Shown here in pieces: positions 26,599-35,303 of a stretch of DNA of 64,000 bases (within the stretch, counting starts at the first letter, position 1; every line of letters begins with the position of its first letter). A model generated the notes under the pieces. The model searched no databases and was not told where the DNA came from. It saw only the letters and a program-made list of their open reading frames with translations. The position numbers were made by a program, and so were the translations under genes. Source of the DNA: Actinophytocola sp. (GTDB lineage: Bacteria > Actinomycetota > Actinomycetes > Mycobacteriales > Pseudonocardiaceae); the NCBI RefSeq assembly GCF_009379765.1, contig NZ_WHTD01000024.1, forward strand, positions 1 through 64,000, written 5' to 3'.

Positions 26599-26705
26599 CG
26601 CGAGTCCAACGCTCCGGTCGGGCGAGTCCAACATTCGCGACATGCGACCGGGGACTCGCGGGTCCCGAGCGTTGGACTCGCGGGTTCTGGGCGTTGGACT
26701 CGCGG
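26599..26705. terminator. Bidirectional hairpin of GCGAGTCCAAC repeats
   Basis: A perfect 16-bp inverted repeat (CGCGAGTCCAACGCTC at 26599-26614, complement at 26667-26682) encloses a second copy of GCGAGTCCAAC and an inner CCGGTCG/CGACCGG stem. A fourth, inverted copy follows at about 26692-26702. It lies between the convergent FadD4-like and echA19 genes, where a shared terminator is expected. Confidence 0.65.
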
Positions 26706-26707
26706 GG

Positions 26708-27502
26708 TTAGTGGGCCTGGAAGTTCGGGGGGCGTTTCTCGGTGAAGGCCTTCGGGCCCTCTCGGGCGTCCTGGCTGGCGAAGACCGCCATCCCCAGGCG
26801 GGCGTCCACCTTGAAGGCCTCGTCCTCCGGCATGCCCTCGGTCTCCCGCATCGTCCGCAAGATCGCCTGGACCGCCAACGGGCCGTTGGCCGCGATCACC
26901 TCGGCGATCTCCAGCGCGCGGGTGAGTGCCCGGCCGTCCGGTACAACGTGCCCGATCAGGCCCAGGGACAGCGCCTCGGCCGCCGTGATGTGCCGGCCGG
27001 TCAGCAGGAGGTCGGCGGCGAGCGTGTACGGGATCTGCCGCGGCAGCCGAACCGCGGAACCACCCAGCGGGAACAGGCCCCACCTGGCCTCGGCCACGCC
27101 GAAGCGGGCGCTCTCGCCGGCCACCCGGATGTCGGTGGCCTGCAGGATCTCCGTGCCGCCCGCGATCGCGGCGCCCTCGACCGCGGCGATGAGCGGCTTG
27201 GTCAGCCGCCGGCCCTTCAGCAGCGGCTCGATCACCGACAGGTCCCAGTCACCCGACGCGAAGCTCTCGCCGGGGTGCGTGCGGGTCATCGCCTTCAGGT
27301 CGGCGCCCGCGCAGAACGCGCCGCCCGCGCCGGTGAGCACGCAAACCCGGATCGAGGCATCCTCGTCGACCCGGTCCCAGGCCGCGCGCATGATCGACAT
27401 CATCTCGCCGGACAGGGCGTTGCGCGCCTCCGGACGGTTCATCGTCACGACCAGGACGTGGCCGTCCTGGTGGACCAGGCAGTCAGGCATGCACCTCTCC
27501 AT
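26708..27502 (-). CDS. echA19: EchA19, sterol side-chain enoyl-CoA hydratase
   Basis: A 264-residue crotonase-family enzyme recognised as EchA19 (Rv3516). Shared stretches are [57 protein letters not shown] and ISSUE-free C-terminal [14 protein letters not shown]. Oxyanion-hole residues lie in [11 protein letters not shown] and [11 protein letters not shown] 27502 was chosen because the homologue also begins Met-Glu; ATG 27490 is an alternative with GGAGAGG close by. Known role: hydration of steroid side-chain enoyl-CoA. It is divergent from fadD19, as in Mtb, sharing a KstR box. Confidence 0.9.
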   Translation of the reverse strand: MERCMPDCLVHQDGHVLVVTMNRPEARNALSGEMMSIMRAAWDRVDEDASIRVCVLTGAGGAFCAGADLKAMTRTHPGESFASGDWDLSVIEPLLKGRRLTKPLIAAVEGAAIAGGTEILQATDIRVAGESARFGVAEARWGLFPLGGSAVRLPRQIPYTLAADLLLTGRHITAAEALSLGLIGHVVPDGRALTRALEIAEVIAANGPLAVQAILRTMRETEGMPEDEAFKVDARLGMAVFASQDAREGPKAFTEKRPPNFQAH

Positions 27503-27525
27503 GGCCGAGGGATTGCCAGGAACGA

Positions 27526-27537
27526 TAACACGTTCTA
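27526..27537. promoter_or_regulatory. KstR operator between echA19 and fadD19
   Basis: TAACACGTTCTA with the right half perfect, in the 45-bp divergent gap, 10 bp before the fadD19 GTG. A single site for two divergent genes. Confidence 0.85.
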
Positions 27538-27547
27538 GTTTAGTCGA

Positions 27548-29182
27548 GTGGCACTCAACATCGCGGATCTATTCGAGCATGCCGCCGACGCCTTCCCGGA
27601 CCGGATCGCCATCGCGTGCGCCGACCGGACGGCGACGTTCGCCGAGCTGGAGCGGCGAGCCAACCAACTAGCGCACCACCTGGCCGAGCAGGGATTCGGC
27701 CAGGGCGACCACATCGGGCTCTACTCGCGGAACTCCATCGAGGCCATCGAGACCATGCTCGCGGCGTACAAGCTGCGTGCGGTGGTGGTCAACGTCAACT
27801 ATCGCTACGTCGAGAACGAGTTGCGATATCTGTTCGACAACGCCGACCTCAAAGGCCTCGTCCACGAGCGCCGCTACGGCCCGCTCGTCGACGCGGTCCT
27901 GCCGGACACGCCCAACGTCCGGCACGCGCTCGTCGTCGAGGACGGCACCGACGCCCGGACCGCGAGCGTCGGGTACGAGGACGCGATCGCGAACCAGCCG
28001 GCCGAGCGCGACTTCGGCGAACGCAGCCCGGACGACCTCTACATCCTCTTCACCGGCGGCACCACCGGCCACCCCAAGGGCGTCATGTGGCGCCACGAGG
28101 ACGTCTGGCGGGTGCTCGGCGGCGGCATCGACTTCGTCACCGGCGAGCCACTCGCCGACGAGTGGGCCCAGTCCGCCCGCGGCAAGGACTCGGGCGGCCT
28201 GACCCGGCTGGCCTGCGCGCCGCTGATCCACGGCGCCGCCCAATGGGCCGCGCTGCCTGCGCTCTTCGGCGGCGACACCGTGGTGCTGGTGCCGCAGTTC
28301 GACCCGCACGAGGTGTGGCGCGCGGTCGAACGGCATCAGGTCAAGGTGATGACGATCGTCGGCGACGCGATGGCCCGTCCGCTCATCGAGGCGTTCCAGC
28401 AGGGCAGCTACGACCCCTCCAGCCTGCTCGCGATCTCCAGCCACGCGGCGCTGTTCTCCGCGACGGTCAAGGAGCAGTACGTCGAGGCACTGCCCAACGT
28501 GGTCATCACGGACGCGATCGGCTCGTCGGAGTCCGGCTTCACCGGGATCGGCATGGTGGTCAAAGGAACCCAGCAGTCGAGCGGCGGCCCGCGGGTGACC
28601 GCCGGGCCGAGCACGATCGTCATCGACGAGGACGACCGGCCGGTCGAGCCGGGCCAGATCGGCCGGATCGCGCGTGGCGGCCACGTCCCGCTCGGCTACT
28701 ACAAGGACCCGGAGAAGAGCGCGACGATCTTCGTGGAGGTCGACGGGGCTCGCTACGTCGTGCCCGGCGACTTCGCCCGGCTCGAGGACGACGGCACGAT
28801 CACGTTGCTGGGCCGAGGAAACATGAGTGTCAACACCGGCGGCGAGAAGGTCTTCCCCGAGGAGGTCGAGGAGGCGTTGAAGTCCCATCCGGACGTGTTC
28901 GACGCCCTCGTGGTCGGTGTCCCGGACGAGCTGCTCGGCCAGCGGGTCGCCGCTCTCGTCCAGCCACGTCCGGAAAGGACGATCGACTTCGCCGCGCTCG
29001 ACGCGCACGTCCGCCGGCGCATCGCGGGGTACAAGACGCCGAGAAGCCTCTGGATCGTCGAGAAGGTCGGCCGCGCGCCGAGCGCGAAACCGGACTACCG
29101 CTGGGCGAAGGAGTACACCGAGCAGCACGAGCCGACCTGGCAGGCGACCGCAGGAGGAGCGCATGCGAACGCCACTGTGTGA
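27548..29182 (+). CDS. fadD19: FadD19, steroid side-chain CoA ligase
   Basis: A 544-residue ANL ligase recognised as FadD19 (Rv3515c, 548 residues): [59 protein letters not shown] (P-loop), IGSSESGF and [12 protein letters not shown] at the end with the catalytic Lys nearby. Known role: CoA activation of the oxidised sterol side chain, essential for C24-branched phytosterols. It begins with GTG just after a KstR box and overlaps the next gene by 20 bp. Confidence 0.93.
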   Translation: MALNIADLFEHAADAFPDRIAIACADRTATFAELERRANQLAHHLAEQGFGQGDHIGLYSRNSIEAIETMLAAYKLRAVVVNVNYRYVENELRYLFDNADLKGLVHERRYGPLVDAVLPDTPNVRHALVVEDGTDARTASVGYEDAIANQPAERDFGERSPDDLYILFTGGTTGHPKGVMWRHEDVWRVLGGGIDFVTGEPLADEWAQSARGKDSGGLTRLACAPLIHGAAQWAALPALFGGDTVVLVPQFDPHEVWRAVERHQVKVMTIVGDAMARPLIEAFQQGSYDPSSLLAISSHAALFSATVKEQYVEALPNVVITDAIGSSESGFTGIGMVVKGTQQSSGGPRVTAGPSTIVIDEDDRPVEPGQIGRIARGGHVPLGYYKDPEKSATIFVEVDGARYVVPGDFARLEDDGTITLLGRGNMSVNTGGEKVFPEEVEEALKSHPDVFDALVVGVPDELLGQRVAALVQPRPERTIDFAALDAHVRRRIAGYKTPRSLWIVEKVGRAPSAKPDYRWAKEYTEQHEPTWQATAGGAHANATV

Positions 29183-30266
29183 CCGGTTCGGCATCGAGCA
29201 CCCGATCTTCGGCTTCACGCCGTCCGAGCACGTGGCCGCCGCGATCAGCCGGGCCGGCGGTATGGGCGTGCTCGGCTGCGTGCGGTACAACGACCCGGCC
29301 GAGCTCGAAGCCGCACTGTCCTGGATGGACGACAACACCGACGGCAAGCCCTACGGCGTGGACATCGTCATGCCGGCGACCATTCCCAAGGAGGGCACGC
29401 CGACCGACCTGTCCGCGCTGATCCCCGCCGGGCACAAGGACTTCGTCGAGCGGACGCTGCTCAAGCTCGGCGTGCCACCGCTGTCCGGCGACCCGGCCAC
29501 CGACGCGGGCGTGCTCGGCTGGCTGCACTCCGTGGCACGGTCCCATGTGGACGTCGCGCTGTCGCACCGGATCAGCCTGATCGCCAACGCGCTGGGCTCG
29601 CCGCCTGCGGACGTGATCGAGCGGGCACACTCCCGCGACGTGCCGGTGGCGGCACTCGCCGGCAAGGCCGAGCACGCCGTGCGGCACGTCGACGGCGGCG
29701 TGGACATCGTTGTGGCGCAGGGATACGAGGCGGGCGGGCACACCGGCGAGATCGCGTCGATGGTGCTCGTGCCCGAGGTCGTGGACGCCGTCGGTGCGCG
29801 GGTCCCCGTGCTCGCCGCGGGCGGCATCGGCAGCGGCCGGCAGATGCTCGCGGCGCTCGCCCTGGGTGCGTCCGGCGTGTGGATGGGGTCCTACTGGCTC
29901 ACCACCGCCGAGTACCGGCTGGGCACCGGTCCGAACACGCTGCAACGCGCGCTGGTCAAGGCCGGGTCGACCGACACCGTGCGGTCCCGCGTCTACACCG
30001 GGAAACCCGCCCGGCTGCTCCGGAACAAGTGGACCGATGCGTGGGCGGAGCCAGACGCGCCGGAGCCGCTGCCGATGCCGCTGCAGAACCTGCTCGTCGG
30101 CGAGGCGCACCAGCGGATGATGCAGGCGGGCGACCCGGATGTCGTCGCGATGCCGGTCGGCCAGATCGTGGGGCGGATGAACGAGATCCGCCCGGTCGCC
30201 GAGGTGATGGCCGGGCTCCTCGCGGAGGTCGACGAGGCCCGGTCCGGATTGGACAAGCTCGGGTAG
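29163..30266 (+). CDS. Nitronate monooxygenase-like FMN protein
   Basis: A 367-residue NMO/2-nitropropane-dioxygenase-fold flavoprotein: PIFGFTPSEHVAAAISRAGG, VAQGYEAGGHTGEIASMVLV with the FMN phosphate-binding region, and VLAAGGIGSGRQMLAALALG. AGGAGGAG precedes the ATG inside the fadD19 3' end, so it is translationally linked to fadD19. Being in the same family as IpdC, it could be an oxidoreductase for a CoA-bound steroid intermediate rather than a nitronate enzyme. Function not established. Confidence 0.8.
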   Translation: MRTPLCDRFGIEHPIFGFTPSEHVAAAISRAGGMGVLGCVRYNDPAELEAALSWMDDNTDGKPYGVDIVMPATIPKEGTPTDLSALIPAGHKDFVERTLLKLGVPPLSGDPATDAGVLGWLHSVARSHVDVALSHRISLIANALGSPPADVIERAHSRDVPVAALAGKAEHAVRHVDGGVDIVVAQGYEAGGHTGEIASMVLVPEVVDAVGARVPVLAAGGIGSGRQMLAALALGASGVWMGSYWLTTAEYRLGTGPNTLQRALVKAGSTDTVRSRVYTGKPARLLRNKWTDAWAEPDAPEPLPMPLQNLLVGEAHQRMMQAGDPDVVAMPVGQIVGRMNEIRPVAEVMAGLLAEVDEARSGLDKLG

Positions 30267-30279
30267 GGACACTGGTCCG

Positions 30280-30818
30280 GTGAGCGACGAGCCAGCGATC
30301 AAGACCCTGTCGTCCCGGGTCGTGTACGAGAACCCGTGGCTGACCCTGCGCGAGGACCAGATCGAGCGTGGCGACGGGTCGCGCGGGATCTACTCGGTCA
30401 TCGAGAAACCGGACTTCGCGGTCGTCATCCCGTTCGAGAACGACGGCTTCCACCTCGTGGAGCAGTACCGCTACCCGCTGAGCGCCCGGTACTGGGAGTT
30501 CCCGCAGGCACCTTCCCGCAGGGCGTGACGGGTACGCCGGCGGAGCTGGCGGCGGCCGAGCTGGCCGAGGAGACCGGGTTCACCGCCGGCCGGCTCGAGC
30601 GGCTCGGCTACCTCAACGCCGCGCACGGCATCACCAGCCAGGGCTACCACGTGTGGCTCGCCACCGGCCTGACCCCGGGACCCGCGCGGCGTGAGGTCGA
30701 GGAGCAGGACATGCGCCAGCAGTGGTTCCCGCGCGCGGAGCTCGAGCGGATGCTGCGTGCGGGCGTGATCACCGACGGCTCGACGCTGGCCGCGTACCTG
30801 CTGCTGACGATGCGGTAG
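30280..30818 (+). pseudogene. Frameshifted Nudix hydrolase (ADP-ribose pyrophosphatase-like)
   Basis: The first 76 or so residues (from GTG 30280) read NPWLTLREDQIERGDGSRG to WEFPQ. Near 30508 the frame changes by one base to GTFPQGVTGTPAELAAAEL with the Nudix-box-like AAAELAEETGF, ending at TAG 30818. A missing G in CCCGCAGGCACC would restore one protein of about 180 residues. Either a single-base sequencing error or a true lesion. Family knowledge: such enzymes hydrolyse ADP-ribose. Confidence 0.75.
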
Positions 30819-30875
30819 CCACACACACTCCGGTGCGCACGCCTCACTCAGCGTCACTCGGGCTTCGCACCCCGA

Positions 30876-30910
30876 CCACCTCCAGCTCACCGTGCGTGAG
30901 CTGGAGGTGG
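30876..30910. terminator. Strong hairpin terminator
   Basis: A perfect 15-bp stem (CCACCTCCAGCTCAC and its complement) with a five-base loop CGTGC, lying between the convergent Nudix and DUF5302 genes. No U-tract is seen, as is usual in high-GC actinomycetes; it can serve both strands. Confidence 0.75.
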
Positions 30911-30947
30911 TGCGGCTGCGTCTGGGCCGAGACCGAGCCGGTGCCGG

Positions 30948-31154
30948 TCAGCCGCTCTTGCGGCGGAACGTGCGCTTGCCCGCGGCCGGGCCGTGGGCGT
31001 CGTGCACCTTCGACCTCGCGTCGGCGTGCTCCTCGCCACTGCGGGTTCGGGCCTGCTTGCGCTCCAGCGCCTCGCGGAATCGCTCTTTCACGTCGTCCTG
31101 TGACTCAGGCTCGGTCTCTGTGTCGCTCGCGGCGGGTTCCGGTGTGTCAGGCAT
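30948..31154 (-). CDS. DUF5302 small conserved protein
   Basis: A 68-residue charged protein resembling DUF5302: an acidic start, the helix DDVKERFREALERKQARTRS, and the conserved basic tail HDAHGPAAGKRTFRRKSG. It is four bases downstream of fadD17 on the same strand, so probably co-transcribed with the fadE26-fadE27-fadD17 operon. No function is known for the family. Confidence 0.75.
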   Translation of the reverse strand: MPDTPEPAASDTETEPESQDDVKERFREALERKQARTRSGEEHADARSKVHDAHGPAAGKRTFRRKSG

Positions 31155-31158
31155 ACGG

Positions 31159-32802
31159 TCAGCGTCGCACGGACCGGGCTCCCCAGTCGAGCCGGATTGG
31201 ATCGCTGGATGGAGTCAGTGGCTCGAACCGCAGCTCCGCACCCTCCCGCCACCACACCGGTTCGGGCGTGCGCCACCGCTGCGCGTTGAGTGTGCGCTTC
31301 AGCACCTTGTACGTCGCCGTCCGCGGCAGGCGCGGGGTCAGCCGGACGAAGCGCGGGACCTGCTTCGGCCCGAGGTCCGCCTGGGACGCCAGGAACAAGG
31401 CGAACCCCTCCGGGTCGAACACGGCCTCGCCCCGGAGCACCAGCGCGGCCATCACCTGGTCGCCGACCTCCTGGTCGGGCACCCCGTACACCGCGACCTC
31501 GACCACGTCCGGGTGCCGCAGCAGGATCCGCTCGATCGGCCCGGCGCCGAGGTTCTCCCCGTCGACCCGCAGCCACTCGCACGAGCGGCCGACGAAGAAC
31601 ACGAAGTCGTCGGCGTCGCGGTAGACGAGGTCGCCGCTCCAGAACATGCCGTCCCGCAACCGGTCCGCGTCCGAGTCGGGGTCGTCGTAGTAGCCGGCGA
31701 ACATGCCGCCACCAGTGGTATTGACCAATTCGCCGACCGCCTCGTCGGCGTTCACGAACCGGCCGCCCGCGTCGAACTCGGCCGGCGGGCACGGCCTGCC
31801 GGTGACCGGGTCGAGCACCGCGAGCCCACCCTCGAGCGTGCCCAGCGCACCGGCGGGCATGTCCGGCGGGCGCGGCACGACGATGCCGCCCTCGGTCGAG
31901 CCGTACGCGTCGACGACCTGGCAGCCGAACCGCTCGGCGAACGCGGCCACGTCCGGCGCCGCGCCCTCGTTGCCGAACATCAGCCGCAGCGGGTTGTCCG
32001 CGTCGTCCTCGTGCCGGGTGGTGCTCAGGACGTAGGAGAGCGGCTTGCCGACGTAGTTGGCGTAGGTGACCTCGAACTTCCTGACGTCGTCGAGGAAGCC
32101 GGACGCGGAGAACCGGCGGCGCAGCGCCAGCCGCGCCCCTGCGGCGAGGCCCACCGACCAACCGGCCATGATCGCGTTCGAGTGGAACATCGGCATCGAC
32201 AGGTACGCGGTGTCCGCGGACCCGAGCCGGAACCGCTCGGCGAGCATCCGGCCCGGCTCGGCGATCTTGCCGTGCGTGCACCGCACGGCCTTCGGCTCAC
32301 CGCTGGTGCCGGAGGTGAAGATCAGCATGAGCAGGTCGTCGGGCGTCACCGGCACCGGGTCGAGCCGGCTGTGCTGGTGGCGGAACGCGGTGACGTGCCA
32401 CGCGGCGGAGTCGATGTCCAGCACCCGCGCGCCGACATCCAAACCCTGCAACAGCTCCACGTACCGGCTGTCGGTCAGCACGACCTGGCAGTCGGCGAGC
32501 GTGATGTCGCGCACCAGCGCCTCGCCGCGTCGGCTCGTGTTCAGCCCGACGAGCACCGCACCGGCCAGCGCCGCGCCACCGAGAAGGAACGAGAACTCGG
32601 GCACGTTGTCGAGCAGCACCCCGACGTGGAACGGACCCGGACGGCGCAACGACCGCAGCAGCGCGGCACGGTCCGCGCACTCCTGCACATGGTCCGCCCA
32701 GGACCATCGGTTGTCCTCGAACACCAGGCCGGGGTTCGGATCGCTCGCGCGCGCCAGCAACAAGTCAGTGACTGTGGGGAGCGTCTCCCCTGGCGCGACC
32801 AT
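31159..32802 (-). CDS. fadD17: FadD17, steroid side-chain CoA ligase
   Basis: A 547-residue ANL ligase recognised as FadD17 (Rv3506): HVGVLLDNVPEFSFLLGGAA, LIFTSGTSGEPKAVRCTH (P-loop), ANYVGKPLSYVLSTTR, FGCQVVDAYGSTEGG, and RVDGENLGAGPIERILLRHP. About 40 residues longer than the Mtb protein, mostly at the C-terminus. Known role: CoA activation of steroid side-chain acids. Gene order fadE26-fadE27-fadD17 equals Rv3504-3506; 15 bp separate it from fadE27. Confidence 0.9.
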   Translation of the reverse strand: MVAPGETLPTVTDLLLARASDPNPGLVFEDNRWSWADHVQECADRAALLRSLRRPGPFHVGVLLDNVPEFSFLLGGAALAGAVLVGLNTSRRGEALVRDITLADCQVVLTDSRYVELLQGLDVGARVLDIDSAAWHVTAFRHQHSRLDPVPVTPDDLLMLIFTSGTSGEPKAVRCTHGKIAEPGRMLAERFRLGSADTAYLSMPMFHSNAIMAGWSVGLAAGARLALRRRFSASGFLDDVRKFEVTYANYVGKPLSYVLSTTRHEDDADNPLRLMFGNEGAAPDVAAFAERFGCQVVDAYGSTEGGIVVPRPPDMPAGALGTLEGGLAVLDPVTGRPCPPAEFDAGGRFVNADEAVGELVNTTGGGMFAGYYDDPDSDADRLRDGMFWSGDLVYRDADDFVFFVGRSCEWLRVDGENLGAGPIERILLRHPDVVEVAVYGVPDQEVGDQVMAALVLRGEAVFDPEGFALFLASQADLGPKQVPRFVRLTPRLPRTATYKVLKRTLNAQRWRTPEPVWWREGAELRFEPLTPSSDPIRLDWGARSVRR

Positions 32803-32817
32803 CCGAACCTCCGTACA

Positions 32818-33975
32818 TCACGCGGGCTCCGCGGCCAAGGCGACACCGATGCGGCGCAGCTGTGAGGTGGCGCCGCCCAGGCTGAACTCATTACGTTTCG
32901 CGGCCACAAAATATCGATGCAGCGGGTAGTCCACGTCAATACCCAAACCGCCGTGAACATGCACCGCGGCATGCGCGACCCGGTGTCCGCCGTCCGCCGC
33001 CCAGAACTTCGCCGTCGCGATCTCGGTGTGGGAAGCCAAATTTTCAGACAGTAGCCACGCTGCTTGCCACAGCGTCAATCGGATCGCCTCGACGTCGATG
33101 TAGCAGTCCGCGAGCCGCTGTCCCACCGCCTGGAACGTCGCAATAGGACGATCAAATTGCACTCTGCCACTTGCATATGTGGCCGTCATCTGCAGTGCCG
33201 CCTCGGAAACGCCCAGTTGGAGGGCGCAGAGACCGACGGTGTACCGCGCCGCGAGCCACTCGACGACATGCGCGCCGACGCCCGGCGTACCGAGCACGCG
33301 GTCCGCGGCGAGCTCGACGTGGTCAAGCTCCAGCACCGCCTCCGCGTCACCGTCGACGACCTCCTGGCGGCGCACCGTCACCCCGGAGTCCCGCGGAGTG
33401 ACAAGGAACACAGTGAGTCCGTCAGGGGTCTCGGCCGGCACCAGAAACAAGTCAGCGACGGGACCCGAATGTACGACGACTTTTGTTCCGTGCAAATACC
33501 ACCGTGCAGATGCACTTGCATTTTCCGTGGCGTTTTCCGTGGCATGTTCGGCAACCGTCGCCGGCGCGCCCGGGTCGTCGCCGACCTCCTCGACGAGCGC
33601 GGCGGTCAGCACTAGCTCACCCGCGGCCGCCGGCGCCGCCCACGTCTCGCGCTGGGCGTCCGTGCCGAACTCGGCGACCGCGCCCGCGGCGACCACGATC
33701 GAGGGCAGGTACGGCACCGGTGCGACCGTCCGGCCGATCTCGACGAGCACGCCGCACTGCGCGAGCAGGCCCAGACCACTCCCGCCGACCGACCCGGGCA
33801 GCGCCGCGGAGAGCACCCCCGCCCCGGCCAGGTCTGTCCACAGTGCACGGTCGAACCGGTCGCCGGTGGCCTCGACCTCGGCGAGCCGCCGCGGTGCGGT
33901 GTGGTCGGCGAGGATGGTCGCGGCGAGCTTCGCCAGCTCGAGGTCCGCCTCGTCGTGCGAGAAGTCCACGGTCAT
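32818..33975 (-). CDS. fadE27: FadE27 (ChsE5), acyl-CoA dehydrogenase subunit
   Basis: A 385-residue subunit of the ChsE4-ChsE5 acyl-CoA dehydrogenase, which starts beta-oxidation of the C8-type cholesterol side chain. Features are SGRVQFDRPIATFQAVGQRL in the C-terminal helical domain and HGGLGIDVDYPLHRYF near the end. The partner FadE26 is encoded upstream across a 22-codon mini-ORF that overlaps both. A short AT-richer patch (about 33478-33545) encodes a repeated ATEN sequence not expected in the fold core. Confidence 0.88.
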   Translation of the reverse strand: MTVDFSHDEADLELAKLAATILADHTAPRRLAEVEATGDRFDRALWTDLAGAGVLSAALPGSVGGSGLGLLAQCGVLVEIGRTVAPVPYLPSIVVAAGAVAEFGTDAQRETWAAPAAAGELVLTAALVEEVGDDPGAPATVAEHATENATENASASARWYLHGTKVVVHSGPVADLFLVPAETPDGLTVFLVTPRDSGVTVRRQEVVDGDAEAVLELDHVELAADRVLGTPGVGAHVVEWLAARYTVGLCALQLGVSEAALQMTATYASGRVQFDRPIATFQAVGQRLADCYIDVEAIRLTLWQAAWLLSENLASHTEIATAKFWAADGGHRVAHAAVHVHGGLGIDVDYPLHRYFVAAKRNEFSLGGATSQLRRIGVALAAEPA

Positions 33976-34040
33976 CCCTTCAGCAGGCCGAGGTCGCGGT
34001 CGCGGTCGTCCTCGTCGGGTAACAGGTCCATTCGACTCAC
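33972..34040 (-). CDS. Micro-ORF bridging fadE26 and fadE27 (22 residues)
   Basis: Starts at GTG 34040, which overlaps the fadE26 stop (GTGA), and ends at TGA 33972-33974, which overlaps the fadE27 ATG (ATGA). It encodes a very acidic peptide with DLLPDEDDRDRDLGLLKG. The double overlap would let ribosomes pass directly from one subunit gene to the next. It could also be a small protein of its own, or a decayed 3' extension. Unrecognised family. Confidence 0.45.
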   Translation of the reverse strand: MSRMDLLPDEDDRDRDLGLLKG

Positions 34041-35227
34041 CTCTTCGAGACGGGGAGGCCGAGTCCGACGGCCGCCACGATGTCGCGCTGTACCTCGTTG
34101 GTGCCGCCGCCGAAGGTGAGGATCAGCGCCGACCGGTGCATCCGCTCGACCCGGCCGCGCAGCAGCGCGCCCGGCGACCCGGCCCGCACGTGGGCCTGCG
34201 GGCCGAGCACCTCCATCAGCAGCCGGTAGGCCTCGGTGGCGAACTCGGTGCCGAACACCTTGGTGGCCGACGCGTCCGCCGGGTTGAGCCCGCGCTCGGT
34301 GCCGCCGTCGACCCCCCAGGCGATCTTCCAGTTGACCAGCTTCAGGAACTCGACCTTCGCGTGCACCCGCGCCAGGTGGACCTGCACCCACTCCTGGTCG
34401 ATCACCCGCCTGCCGTCCGGCAGCTTGGTCGCCTGTGCCCACTCGCGCACCTCGCGCAGCGCCTGGCGGACCGGCGCCGCCGAGGTCAGCGCGACGCGCT
34501 CGTGGTTGAGCTGGTTGGTGATCAGCGGCCAGCCCCGGTTGAGCTCGCCGACCACGTTCGTCGCCGGCACCCGGACGTCCTCGTAGTACGTCGCGCTCGT
34601 GCTGACCCCGGCGACCGTGTGCACCGGCGTCCACGAGAAGCCGGGCGCGGACGTCGGCACGATGATGATCGACAGACCCTTGTGCTTGGCGGCGTCCGGG
34701 TCGGTGCGGCAGGCGAGCCAGACGTAGTCGGCGTAGGAGATGAGGCTCGTCCACATCTTGTGGCCGTTGACCACGTAGTCGTCCCCGTCGCGGACCGCGC
34801 GGGTACGCAGCGAGGCGAGGTCGGTGCCGGCCTCGGGCTCGGAGTAGCCGATCGAGAAGTGGATCTCCCCGGCGGCGATCCGCGGCAGGTAGAACGCCTT
34901 CTGGTCCGGGGTGCCGAACTTCATGATCGTCGGGCCGACGGTGTTGATCGTCAGGAACGGCACCGGGGCGCCCGCGGCGGCCGCCTCGTCGGTGAAGATC
35001 AGCTGGTCGAGCATCGACCTGGCCTGGCCGCCGTGCTCCTTCGGCCAGCCCAGCGCGAGCCGGCCATCAGCACCCATCTGCCTGACCGTCTCCTTGTAGA
35101 CCTCGCCCGAGCCGTAGTCCCCGCCGGCCGCGAGAGCCTCCCTGCGCTCCGCCGTCATCAGGTCGGCGAAGTACTCCCTGAGCTCGAGCCGCAGCCGCTC
35201 CTGCTCCGCCGTGTACGCGATATACAT
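34037..35227 (-). CDS. fadE26: FadE26 (ChsE4), acyl-CoA dehydrogenase subunit
   Basis: A 396-residue acyl-CoA dehydrogenase recognised as FadE26 (Rv3504, 400 residues): IAYTAEQERLRLELREYFAD, GWPKEHGGQARSMLDQLIF, IGYSEPEAGTDLASLRTRAV (FAD signature) and LTFGGGTNEVQRDIVAAVGL at the C-terminus. Known role: with FadE27, alpha,beta-dehydrogenation of the C8 side-chain CoA ester. A perfect 14-bp KstR palindrome lies 23 bp upstream of the ATG. It is the first gene of the fadE26-fadE27-fadD17 operon. Confidence 0.92.
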   Translation of the reverse strand: MYIAYTAEQERLRLELREYFADLMTAERREALAAGGDYGSGEVYKETVRQMGADGRLALGWPKEHGGQARSMLDQLIFTDEAAAAGAPVPFLTINTVGPTIMKFGTPDQKAFYLPRIAAGEIHFSIGYSEPEAGTDLASLRTRAVRDGDDYVVNGHKMWTSLISYADYVWLACRTDPDAAKHKGLSIIIVPTSAPGFSWTPVHTVAGVSTSATYYEDVRVPATNVVGELNRGWPLITNQLNHERVALTSAAPVRQALREVREWAQATKLPDGRRVIDQEWVQVHLARVHAKVEFLKLVNWKIAWGVDGGTERGLNPADASATKVFGTEFATEAYRLLMEVLGPQAHVRAGSPGALLRGRVERMHRSALILTFGGGTNEVQRDIVAAVGLGLPVSKR

Positions 35228-35250
35228 CCGCTCTCCCGACTGGTGTCCAC

Positions 35251-35264
35251 TAGAACACGTTCTA
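35251..35264. promoter_or_regulatory. KstR operator, perfect palindrome
   Basis: TAGAACACGTTCTA, an exact 14-bp palindrome and the best KstR site in the window. It lies between fadE26 and the alcohol dehydrogenase gene, so it can repress both the fadE26 operon and the long adh-to-mce4 run. Confidence 0.93.
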
Positions 35265-35303
35265 AGAATGTACTAGAGTCCGAGCAAAACGAGGAGGTCC
35301 CGG

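Noticed and set aside
30336-30818. Separate independent gene for the Nudix C-terminal half
   Set aside because: It continues the protein of the preceding frame after a one-base break and lacks a credible start.
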